Assembly (NCBI GenBank): GCA_038118725.1
Contig: JAYOIK010000048.1
Span: 1 to 40,067 of the forward strand
Source: JADHLJ01 sp038118725
Lineage (GTDB): Bacteria > Pseudomonadota > Alphaproteobacteria > Thalassobaculales > Thalassobaculaceae
DNA length: 40,067 bases
Direction: 5' to 3'
Shown here: piece by piece, positions 7,559-15,817 of the stretch
Layout: each line of letters starts with the position of its first letter
Numbering within the stretch: position 1 is the first letter of the stretch
The notes under the pieces: model-generated
The model's input: only the letters and a program-made list of their open reading frames with translations
The model's database searches: none
Told to the model about the DNA's origin: nothing
Program-made: the position numbers and the translations under genes

Positions 7559-9045
7559 GCACCGAGTTGGCCCTCGCCCTCGCGCTACTCATTCCCTCGC
7601 TCGGGGGTGTCGGCATCGCGTTGATGGGACGCTTCCCGAACGCGCGCGAAGCCGTGACTCTCACCACCGCGGTGATCTTGTTCGCCGTCGTTCTCGGTCT
7701 TTTGCAAGATGTGCTGGCCGGCGGGCGCCCGACCCTCTCGCTGATCGAGGTGATGCCCGGTTTGCCGCTCATGCTCGAGATCGAGCCGCTGGGGATGCTG
7801 TTCGGCTGCATCGCCTCGGGGCTCTGGATCATCAATTCGCTCTATTCCATCGGCTATATGCGCGGGAATAACGAGCACAAGCAGACACGCTTCTACATCT
7901 GCTTCGCCGTCGCTATCGCGAGCGCCATGGGCATTGCCTTCGCCGGCAATATGTTCACCCTTTTCATCTTCTACGAAATTCTCACCCTGTCGACATATCC
8001 CCTTGTCGCGCATAAGGAAAACGCCGAAGCAAGATCCGGCGCCAGGATCTATATCGGGCTGTTGATCGGGACCTCGATCGGCTTCCAGCTGGTGGCGATC
8101 ATCTGGACCTGGTTCACCGCCGGCACCTTGGATTTCACCGCCGGCGGCATTCTGCGCGACAAGATCGACCCGACCCTACTGCCGTTCCTGCTGGCGCTCT
8201 ATATGTTCGGGATCGGCAAGGCCGCGCTGATGCCTTTCCACCGCTGGCTACCCTCGGCCATGGTGGCGCCGACACCGGTCAGTGCGCTACTGCACGCGGT
8301 CGCGGTCGTGAAGGCCGGCGTGTTCACGGTTTTGAAAGTCGTAATCTACATTTTCGGCATCGACCTTCTGGCGGAAACCGGCGCCTCGACCTGGCTGATC
8401 TGGGCGGCCAGTTTCACCCTGCTCGCCGCCTCGCTCGTGGCGATGAGCAAGGATAACCTGAAGGCGCGGCTGGCCTATTCCACCATCAGCCAGCTTTCCT
8501 ACATCGTCCTCGGCGCGGCGCTTGCCAGTAGCCTCGGAATTCTGGGCGGCGCGCTTCATATCGCCACCCACGCGCTCGGCAAGATCACGCTGTTCATGTG
8601 CGCCGGCGCGATCTATGTCGCCACCCACAAGACCGAGATCAGCGACATGCGTGGTCTTGGCCGCGCCATGCCCTTCACCTTCGGCGCCTTTTGTATCGGG
8701 GCGCTCAGCATCATCGGATTGCCGCCGCTCGCGGGAACCTGGTCGAAATGGTACCTGGCGCTGGCCGCCGCCGATACCGGCGTTCTACTGGTCGTCGGCG
8801 TCTATATGGTCAGTTCGCTTCTGAACGTCGCCTACCTGATGCCCATCGTCGCGCGAGGTTTCTTCAGCCCCTCGCCCGAACCGGTCCCGCAATCGGTCGG
8901 CGCCGCGGCGACACCTGGGCGCGGCGGGATCGCCGAGGCGCCGCTCCTCTGCGTGATCCCCCCATGCCTCACGGCGGCGGGATGTCTCATTCTGTTTTTC
9001 TACGCGAGCGACGTGATCGACTTGCTGCGGCCAATCGTGGAGTGA
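7555..9045 (+). CDS. Second large antiporter subunit, NuoL/MrpA N-terminal-like
   Basis: 496-residue Proton_antipo_M protein. Glu141 (FIFYEILTLSTYPLVAH) and Lys222 (GIGKAALMPFHRWLPSAMV) are retained. The segment APTPVSALLHAVAVVKAG (about 238-255) with Lys253 is typical of NuoL and of the N-terminal half of MrpA. Together with the separate DUF4040 subunit at 4616-5233, it looks like an MrpA split in two; this is an inference from motif and operon context. ATG 7555 overlaps the preceding stop and gives a normal N terminus; an open frame extending to 7276 only reads over the previous gene. The gene after it starts eight bases downstream. Confidence 0.9.
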   Translation: MSTELALALALLIPSLGGVGIALMGRFPNAREAVTLTTAVILFAVVLGLLQDVLAGGRPTLSLIEVMPGLPLMLEIEPLGMLFGCIASGLWIINSLYSIGYMRGNNEHKQTRFYICFAVAIASAMGIAFAGNMFTLFIFYEILTLSTYPLVAHKENAEARSGARIYIGLLIGTSIGFQLVAIIWTWFTAGTLDFTAGGILRDKIDPTLLPFLLALYMFGIGKAALMPFHRWLPSAMVAPTPVSALLHAVAVVKAGVFTVLKVVIYIFGIDLLAETGASTWLIWAASFTLLAASLVAMSKDNLKARLAYSTISQLSYIVLGAALASSLGILGGALHIATHALGKITLFMCAGAIYVATHKTEISDMRGLGRAMPFTFGAFCIGALSIIGLPPLAGTWSKWYLALAAADTGVLLVVGVYMVSSLLNVAYLMPIVARGFFSPSPEPVPQSVGAAATPGRGGIAEAPLLCVIPPCLTAAGCLILFFYASDVIDLLRPIVE

Positions 9046-9052
9046 GGAAGCG

Positions 9053-9331
9053 ATGACGGAAGCCCATCACACGCCGCCCTCCGACGAGTCCAACCGCTGG
9101 CTCGATGACAAGGGCAATCGACGCAAGCTCGTTATCGCGCTGTTTGTCATCTGCGCCGCGCTGTTTCTTGCCGACGCCGTCTATACGAAAAACCCGGTGC
9201 ATTGGCTGGAGGAGACATTCGGCTTTTACGCGCTTTACGCGTTTGTCGGCTGTGTCGTGATGATACTCGGCGCCAAGGCCATGCGCGCGTTCCTGATGCG
9301 GGATGAGGATTACCATGACCGCGATGGTTGA
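9053..9331 (+). CDS. Small two-helix membrane protein of the antiporter operon
   Basis: 92-residue protein with a hydrophilic N terminus of about 25 residues, a first helix at about 26-43 (LVIALFVICAALFLADAVY), a short loop containing KNPVHWLEETFGFYALYAF, a second helix at about 58-78, and a charged C terminus (RDEDYHDRDG). ATG 9053 has a GAGGAAG ribosome site, and the 3' end overlaps the third antiporter gene by 17 bases. I do not recognise it as a canonical Mrp or Mbh subunit. Its fixed position between two pump-like genes suggests an accessory or structural subunit of the complex. Confidence 0.82.
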   Translation: MTEAHHTPPSDESNRWLDDKGNRRKLVIALFVICAALFLADAVYTKNPVHWLEETFGFYALYAFVGCVVMILGAKAMRAFLMRDEDYHDRDG

Positions 9332-11033
9332 GCTCTTCATGCCCCTCAACCCGGGGATCCTGCTGATCTTGGTCGGGGTGATCGCCGCGCTGATTCCCGA
9401 GCGCGCCGGTCGTTGGCTGGTCATTGCCGCGCCGGTGGTGATGCTGGGCTATCTCTTCGGCGTCGATTTCGGTCATCACGCGCCGATCGCGTTCCTGGAT
9501 TATCAATTGGAAGCGTTCCGGTTGGATGCATTGAGCCGGGTGTTCGGCACGATCTTTCTGATCTCCGTCTTCCTCTGCAACGTCTTCGCCATGGGCGACA
9601 ATATCGATCGGACACAAAGAGCCGCCGGTCAGATTTACGGCGGTAGCGCCGTGGCCGCGGTTTTCGCGGGGGACATGATCACGCTGTTCGTGTTCTTCGA
9701 GCTTGCCGCCGTCGCCTCGGTCTTCCTGATCTGGGCCCGTGGAACCGAGCGCGCCTACCGCGCCGGCATGCGCTATCTGATCATCCAGATCACCGCCGGC
9801 GTGATCCTGCTGAGCGGCGTTCTAGTGCATGTGGCGAACACCGGCTCGATCGCCTTCAATCATCTCGGCCTGGATACGCCCGGCGGCGGCCTGATCCTGG
9901 CGGCTTTCGCCATCAAATGCGCGTTTCCGCTGCTGCATAACTGGCTTCAGGACGCCTATCCCGAGGCCACGGTCAGCGGCACGGTGATCCTGTCGGCCTT
10001 CACGACGAAGATGGCGGTCTATGCCCTGGCCCGGTCCTATGCCGGCACCGAGATGCTGATCTGGATCGGCGCGGTGATGGCGATCTTCCCGATCCTGTTC
10101 GCCATTATCGAGAACGACCTGCGCCGGGTTCTGGCCTATAGCCTCAACCACCAACTCGGCTTCATGGTCGTGGGTATCGGGATCGGCACGGAGTTGGCGC
10201 TGAACGGCGCGATCTCACATGCCTTCGCGAGCGTTCTCTACCAGGGCCTCCTGTTCATGACCATGGGCGCCGTCCTGTTCCGTGTCGGAACCGCGAACGC
10301 CTCCGAACTCGGCGGCTTGTATAAGAGCATGCCATGGACCGCCGGCTTCTGTCTGGTGGGCGCGGCGGCGATCTCGAGCCTGCCGCTGTTGGCTGGATTC
10401 GTGACGAAATCGATGACCTTGACCGCCGCCGCGAACGAGGGATACGAACTCGCCTGGATGGCGCTTGTGCTCGCCTCCGCCGGCGCGTTTCTGCATTCCG
10501 GCATCAAGGTGCCGTATACCGCCTTCTTTGGTGCCGATAGCGGCAAGAGGCCGAAGGAAGCCCCCCTGCCCATGCTGGTCGCCATGGCGTTCACCTCGGC
10601 GCTGTGCATCGGGATCGGCGTTTATCCCCAGGCGCTGTATGCCTTGCTTCCCTTCCCGGTGGAATATGTGGCCTACAGCACCTATCACGTGGTCAATCAG
10701 TTGCAGATCCTAACATTCGCGGCGCTGGCGGTGGTCATTCTGATGCTCACGCGGGCTTATCCGGCGGAGTTGCGCGCCATCAACCTGGACACGGATTGGT
10801 TTTATCGCCGCGCCGCCAAGGCCGCCTTCCTCGCCGTTGGCCGTCTCATCGACCGAGCCAATGGCTGGGCCACGTCTTCACTGATCCGCCTGATCGGTGG
10901 CTTCATATCTCTTTGTCGAGGCGAGTTCAATCCGCTTGGCACGATGGGGGGGAGCTCCCGGGTCGGTAGCGGTGTTGCCTGGATCTCGGCACTGCTGCTC
11001 GTCGGCCTCGTCGTGGCCTATGGCGCTAGCTAG
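9315..11033 (+). CDS. Third large antiporter subunit, MrpD/NuoN-like
   Basis: 572-residue Proton_antipo_M protein. Glu129 (TLFVFFELAAVASVFLIW), Lys201 (AFAIKCAFPLLHNWLQDAYPEA) and Lys232 (SAFTTKMAVYALAR) keep the translocation residues of the family. The usual ENDLRRVLAYSLNHQLGFM motif follows. About 80 extra residues after the core form an amphipathic, Arg-rich segment (YRRAAKAAFLAVGRLIDRANGW) and a last helix at 550-570. ATG 9315 has AGGA five bases upstream; starts at 9303 and 9324 are alternatives. It is the third pump-like subunit and the last gene of the operon. Confidence 0.9.
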   Translation: MTAMVELFMPLNPGILLILVGVIAALIPERAGRWLVIAAPVVMLGYLFGVDFGHHAPIAFLDYQLEAFRLDALSRVFGTIFLISVFLCNVFAMGDNIDRTQRAAGQIYGGSAVAAVFAGDMITLFVFFELAAVASVFLIWARGTERAYRAGMRYLIIQITAGVILLSGVLVHVANTGSIAFNHLGLDTPGGGLILAAFAIKCAFPLLHNWLQDAYPEATVSGTVILSAFTTKMAVYALARSYAGTEMLIWIGAVMAIFPILFAIIENDLRRVLAYSLNHQLGFMVVGIGIGTELALNGAISHAFASVLYQGLLFMTMGAVLFRVGTANASELGGLYKSMPWTAGFCLVGAAAISSLPLLAGFVTKSMTLTAAANEGYELAWMALVLASAGAFLHSGIKVPYTAFFGADSGKRPKEAPLPMLVAMAFTSALCIGIGVYPQALYALLPFPVEYVAYSTYHVVNQLQILTFAALAVVILMLTRAYPAELRAINLDTDWFYRRAAKAAFLAVGRLIDRANGWATSSLIRLIGGFISLCRGEFNPLGTMGGSSRVGSGVAWISALLLVGLVVAYGAS

Positions 11034-11118
11034 GGTCGCGCCGGGTGTGGCAAGGCGCGGCAAATGATGTTAGATCGTCGCTGATGATTTCACCCGCGCG
11101 AACCAGGGGCCTCGTTCC

Positions 11119-11787
11119 ATGGACATGACCGGCGATTATGTGATCAAGGCGTCCCGCCAGGCGGTCTGGGACGCGCTCAATGATCCGGATGTGCTGAAGC
11201 AATGCATTCCGGGCTGCGAGGAGATCGAGAAGACCTCGGATACCGGCTTTACCGCCAAGGTCGCGGCCAAGGTCGGACCGGTGAAGGCGCGGTTCACCGG
11301 CGCGGTGACGCTCTCCGATCTCGATCCGCCGAACGGCTACAAGATCTCTGGCGAGGGCAAGGGTGGGGCCGCCGGTTTCGCCAAGGGCGGCGCCGAGGTC
11401 AAACTGTCCGACGCCGAGGGCGGCGCCACGACGTTGAGCTATGTGGTGGACGCCCAGGTCGGCGGCAAGCTCGCGCAGATCGGCTCCCGGCTGATCGACT
11501 CCACCGCCAAAAAAATGGCAGGGGAATTCTTTCAAACCTTCGGCGACATCGTCGAGGCGGGCGCGAGCAATGACGACGCGCCGTCGGCCTCGGCCCCCGC
11601 GGAAGCACCGTCCGCGCCCGACACCGCCACAACCACGAATCAGTCCAGCGCCAAACAAGGAGATCCGAGCATGGCCAACCAACCGAATGTTGAAGAGAAC
11701 GTTTATCCCGGGACCCATTGGTCGGTATGGGTGATCGGCGCCATCTCGCTCGGCGCCCTGGTTCATTTCGTGATGAACCTTCAGTAG
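11119..11787 (+). CDS. coxG: CoxG-like SRPBCC protein with C-terminal membrane anchor
   Basis: 222-residue protein. Residues 1-148 form a CoxG domain (PF06240; MDMTGDYVIKASRQAVWDAL, DPDVLKQCIPGCEE, VGPVKARFTGAV, GKLAQIGSRLID, FFQTFGDIV). A low-complexity Ala/Ser/Pro/Thr linker (about 149-190) leads to a C-terminal helix WSVWVIGAISLGALVHFVM (201-219). In Oligotropha CoxG helps anchor CO dehydrogenase to the cytoplasmic membrane, which fits the tail anchor. The cox structural genes lie about 7.4 kb downstream, separated by unrelated genes. An internal ribosome site and ATG at 11671 could yield the last 38 residues as a separate peptide. ATG 11119 is preferred; ATG 11125 is possible. Confidence 0.87.
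   Translation: MDMTGDYVIKASRQAVWDALNDPDVLKQCIPGCEEIEKTSDTGFTAKVAAKVGPVKARFTGAVTLSDLDPPNGYKISGEGKGGAAGFAKGGAEVKLSDAEGGATTLSYVVDAQVGGKLAQIGSRLIDSTAKKMAGEFFQTFGDIVEAGASNDDAPSASAPAEAPSAPDTATTTNQSSAKQGDPSMANQPNVEENVYPGTHWSVWVIGAISLGALVHFVMNLQ
11657..11787 (+). other. Possible internal translation start inside coxG (38-residue membrane peptide)
   Basis: AAGGAG at 11657-11662 is followed after eight bases by ATG 11671 in frame with CoxG. Initiation there would make a 38-residue protein consisting of a short acidic N terminus and the single C-terminal transmembrane helix. The ribosome site is better than the one at the annotated coxG start. Whether it is used is unknown; the alternative is that the purine run arises by chance in the Lys-Gln-Gly-Asp codons. 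Confidence 0.35.
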
Positions 11788-11861
11788 TTCAAAGCTGGAC
11801 TGGTTCCAGCCGGCACTAGTTACCAAGCAATAAGGCGCGTCCGCGTACCAAGGAGAAAATC

Positions 11862-12971
<1,110 letters not shown>

Positions 12972-13267
12972 GCACTAAACCCCGTCGTCCGCCCCGTCCC
13001 CGGGGCCCCGTTGGCACCCCGTCCAGGTTACCCCGTACCCGGGGGCCACGCCCTGTTGTTACGCAAAANNNNNNNNNNCGTCCGCGAGCGCGTCGGGGTA
13101 CCGGCGGAGGGCGAAGTTCGCGGCGGCGCGGTGCGTGTGGGCGGCGGGGGGGCGTTTTTGGCCCCCGGGCTGTTTGCCCCGCTGCCCCGCGCACGACGCA
13201 GTGTGGATCGGCATACAAAATCAAGGGGGCCACGTCGGCCCCCTTGCCTTATCCATGGAGACCATTC
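12972..13267. other. Intergenic region with assembly gap and anomalous GC runs
   Basis: This 296-base stretch between frmA and fghA holds ten Ns at 13069-13078. Sequence on both sides is unusual: repeated CCCCG runs at 12979-13060 and G-rich runs at 13085-13195. No ribosome site followed by a coding-like frame is visible. The composition suggests unreliable contig ends joined by scaffolding, so the true length and content of this spacer are unknown. Confidence 0.8.
13222..13246. terminator. Strong GC hairpin between frmA and fghA
   Basis: A perfect ten-base stem CAAGGGGGCC / GGCCCCCTTG (13222-13231 and 13237-13246) closes a five-base loop. On the plus strand no T-tract follows. On the minus strand it is followed by TTTTGT after a short spacer, so it resembles a terminator mainly in that direction. 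It lies only 21 bases before the fghA start, so on the plus strand it could instead act as an attenuator or mRNA-processing stem. Confidence 0.5.
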
Positions 13268-14113
13268 ATGACCGACGCGCTCGAAACCCGCTCCAGTCAC
13301 GCCTGTTTCGGCGGTACGGTCGGCTTTTTCACGCATCAATCGGCGGAGACCAAAACACCGATGAATCTCTCGGTGTTCACGCCGCCTCAGGCCAAGGACG
13401 GTAAGGTCGCGGCGCTGATCTATCTCGCGGGCCTGACCTGTACCGAGGAAACCTTCATGATCAAGGCTGGCGCCCAGAAACTGGCCGCGGAGCTCGGTCT
13501 GGCCTTGATCTGCCCCGATACCAGCCCGCGTGGCGCCGGGATCGCGGGCGAGGACGATGACTGGGACTTCGGCACCGCCGCCGGCTTCTATCTGGATGCC
13601 ACCGCCGCGCCCTGGTCGGCCAACTACCGGATGTACAGCTACATCACCAAGGAACTACCGGCGTTGTTGGCGGAACACTTCCCCGCTATCGACATGGATC
13701 GGCTTGGACTGTTCGGCCATTCCATGGGCGGGCACGGCGCGCTGACCATTCATTTGAAGAACCCGGACCTGTTCAAGACCGTCTCCGCCTTCGCGCCGAT
13801 CGCGGCGCCGATGCGCTGCCCCTGGGGAAACAAGGCGTTCTCAAATTATCTCGGACCCGACCGGGACGCCTGGAAGGACTATGACGCGACCGAGCTGGTG
13901 GCGAGCCGTGGCAGCGGCCCGGCGATCCTGATCGACCAGGGGTTAGCCGACGGTTTTCTGGAGCAGGAGCTGCATCCGCATCATTTCGAGGCCGCCTGCG
14001 CCGCCGCCGGACGCGCGCTCACCCTGCGCCGCCACGAGGGCTATGATCACGGCTACTACTTCATCGCCAGCTTTATCGAGGACCATTTGCGGCACCACGC
14101 AAAGGGGCTTTGA
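13268..14113 (+). CDS. fghA: S-formylglutathione hydrolase
   Basis: 281-residue esterase-D-type alpha/beta hydrolase, normal for the family (about 275-285). The nucleophile Ser152 lies in GHSMGGHGAL, and the acid Asp228 (DQGLADGF) and His261 (GYDHGYYF) complete the triad. Family marks YLAGLTCTEETF, PDTSPRG, DDWDFGTAAGFY and NYRMYSYI are all present. It hydrolyses S-formylglutathione to formate and glutathione, the step after FrmA. ATG 13268 follows ATGGAGACC and fits the family N terminus; an open frame from 13244 is an unneeded extension. Together with frmA it forms a glutathione-dependent formaldehyde detoxification pair. Confidence 0.96.
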   Translation: MTDALETRSSHACFGGTVGFFTHQSAETKTPMNLSVFTPPQAKDGKVAALIYLAGLTCTEETFMIKAGAQKLAAELGLALICPDTSPRGAGIAGEDDDWDFGTAAGFYLDATAAPWSANYRMYSYITKELPALLAEHFPAIDMDRLGLFGHSMGGHGALTIHLKNPDLFKTVSAFAPIAAPMRCPWGNKAFSNYLGPDRDAWKDYDATELVASRGSGPAILIDQGLADGFLEQELHPHHFEAACAAAGRALTLRRHEGYDHGYYFIASFIEDHLRHHAKGL

Positions 14114-14186
14114 TCAGCCTCTCCCCTTGCAATCAGGCGAGAAATACCCGAAGTAGCGAGGTTCAATTCGGAACCCGAGACCGCTC

Positions 14187-15110
14187 ATGCCGATCAAGAT
14201 CCCCGAAGACCTGCCCGCCAGCGACATTCTGGAGAAGGAAGGCGTCCTCCTGATCAAGGAGAATGACGCCATTCGCCAGGACATCAGGCCGATGCGGATC
14301 GCGCTTCTCAACCTGATGCCGAAGAAGATCGAGACCGAGACCCAGATCGTCCGCGTCCTCGCCGGCACACCGCTTCAGGTCGAGATGACCCTGGTCGCGC
14401 CCACCGGCTATCAGCCGAAGAACACGCCCCGCGAGCACATGCTCGACTTCTATCAGGAGTTCGCGGCGATCCGGGACCAGAAATTCGATGGGCTCATCAT
14501 TACCGGCGCGCCGATCGAACAAATGCCTTTCGAGGACGTCGTCTACTGGGAGGAATTGAAGACAATCTTCGATTGGTCCCGCGACAACGTGCACGGGCTT
14601 TTCAATCTATGCTGGGGCGCCCAGGCGGCGCTCTATCATTTCTACGGTATTCCGAAGCACCAACTTCCGAACAAGCGGTTCGGCGTTTACCCGCACAGGG
14701 TGGCGATCAATCGATCGCTGCTGGTGCGTGGCCTGAATGACGTGATTCCCGTCCCGGTCTCGCGTCACACCGAGAATCACCGCTCCGATCTGCAGCCTCA
14801 TCCGCATCTAGAGGTCCTGATCGAGTCCGATGAAGCCGGGATGTGCGTGGTGATCGATCCGAAGCTACGACATGTCCACAACTTCAATCACCTGGAATAC
14901 GATTCCGACACGCTGCACCACGAGTACAAGCGCGACCTGACCACCGGGGAGCCGATCCAGCCGCCGAAATACTACTATCCCGACGGTGATACCGGCTCGC
15001 CGCCGATCAACACCTGGCGCGGCAGCGGGCATCTGCTGTTCTCGAACTGGCTCAACTGGATCTATCAGACAACGCCCTTCGACATCGAGCGGATCGGCGA
15101 GAAAAGCTGA
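14187..15110 (+). CDS. metA: Homoserine O-acyltransferase MetA (probably acetyl-CoA dependent)
   Basis: 307-residue HTS family enzyme (PF04204), the first step committed to methionine from homoserine. The catalytic triad is Cys142 (FNLCWGAQ), His235 and Glu237 (NHLEY), at the same numbers as in characterised MetA proteins. Residue 111, which separates donor specificity in this family (Glu favours acetyl-CoA, Gly favours succinyl-CoA), is Glu here in ITGAPIEQMPFEDV, so homoserine O-acetyltransferase activity is predicted despite the usual succinyltransferase name. ATG 14187 gives the standard N terminus MPIKIP. The 73 bases upstream show no clear SAM-II riboswitch core. Confidence 0.94.
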   Translation: MPIKIPEDLPASDILEKEGVLLIKENDAIRQDIRPMRIALLNLMPKKIETETQIVRVLAGTPLQVEMTLVAPTGYQPKNTPREHMLDFYQEFAAIRDQKFDGLIITGAPIEQMPFEDVVYWEELKTIFDWSRDNVHGLFNLCWGAQAALYHFYGIPKHQLPNKRFGVYPHRVAINRSLLVRGLNDVIPVPVSRHTENHRSDLQPHPHLEVLIESDEAGMCVVIDPKLRHVHNFNHLEYDSDTLHHEYKRDLTTGEPIQPPKYYYPDGDTGSPPINTWRGSGHLLFSNWLNWIYQTTPFDIERIGEKS

Positions 15111-15139
15111 CCCCGCGTCTTCGCGACGAGGCTCCCTCG

Positions 15140-15817
15140 ATGCCCCCACCTACTCCAGGCGATGCCTATTTCGAATATGACCGGCCCGAGGTCGTGGCCC
15201 TGGTACCCGAAAGCGCGAGCCGGATCCTGGATATCGGCTGCGCCGCCGGGGCGCTCGGCGCGGCGCTGAAGGCGCGCGGGCCGTGCACGGTTTGGGGTAT
15301 CGAGCTTGAACCCGATATCGCCGCGCGAGCCGGCGACCGTCTCGATACGGTCTTGGTAGGCGACGCGATCGAGCTCGGAGCGGGTTTGGAAGCCGAAAGC
15401 TTCGACGCGGTGATCATGGCCGACGCGCTTGAGCATATCGCCGACACGGACACGGCATTGGCGATGGTCCGCCGGGTCATGAAGCCGGACGCGAAACTTG
15501 TCCTCAGCCTTCCCAACGTGCGGCATTGGTCGGTGCTCCAGATGCTCCTCTCCGGCGATTGGCGCTATGCCGATGCCGGGATCATGGACCGCACCCATCT
15601 ACGGTTCTTCACCCTGCGCAGCGCCGCCAGAACCTTGAAGGAGGCGGGCTTCACCGTCGAACACGCGGCCGGAACCAATGTCACCGCGCCGCCGCCGGAG
15701 GGTTTCATCGAAGGGATTGAAACCGCCATGCGATCGGTCTCCATGGACAGCGCGGGCTTAGCGCGCGAGGCCGGCTTGTTTCAGTTCCTGTTTGTTTGCT
15801 CGAAGACGGATGCCTGA
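15140..15817 (+). CDS. Class I SAM-dependent methyltransferase
   Basis: 225-residue methyltransferase of the Methyltransf_23 type. Motif I ILDIGCAAGALGAAL lies at about 29-43, the ribose-binding acid is in WGIELEPD (about 52-59), the AVIMADALEHI motif IV at about 93-103, and LVLSLPNVRHWSVLQMLLSGDWRY after it is typical of methyltransferases in polysaccharide clusters. The acceptor cannot be deduced. Its stop overlaps the ATG of the GT61 gene (TGATG), so the two are probably co-translated, suggesting methylation of a glycan or lipid-linked sugar. ATG 15140 is preceded by GAGG at moderate spacing. Confidence 0.88.
   Translation: MPPPTPGDAYFEYDRPEVVALVPESASRILDIGCAAGALGAALKARGPCTVWGIELEPDIAARAGDRLDTVLVGDAIELGAGLEAESFDAVIMADALEHIADTDTALAMVRRVMKPDAKLVLSLPNVRHWSVLQMLLSGDWRYADAGIMDRTHLRFFTLRSAARTLKEAGFTVEHAAGTNVTAPPPEGFIEGIETAMRSVSMDSAGLAREAGLFQFLFVCSKTDA

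Noticed and set aside
14114..14186. SAM-II riboswitch ahead of metA
   Set aside because: Alphaproteobacterial metA genes often carry one, but the 73-base leader lacks a recognisable TGATTTAA and GCTAAA core arrangement.
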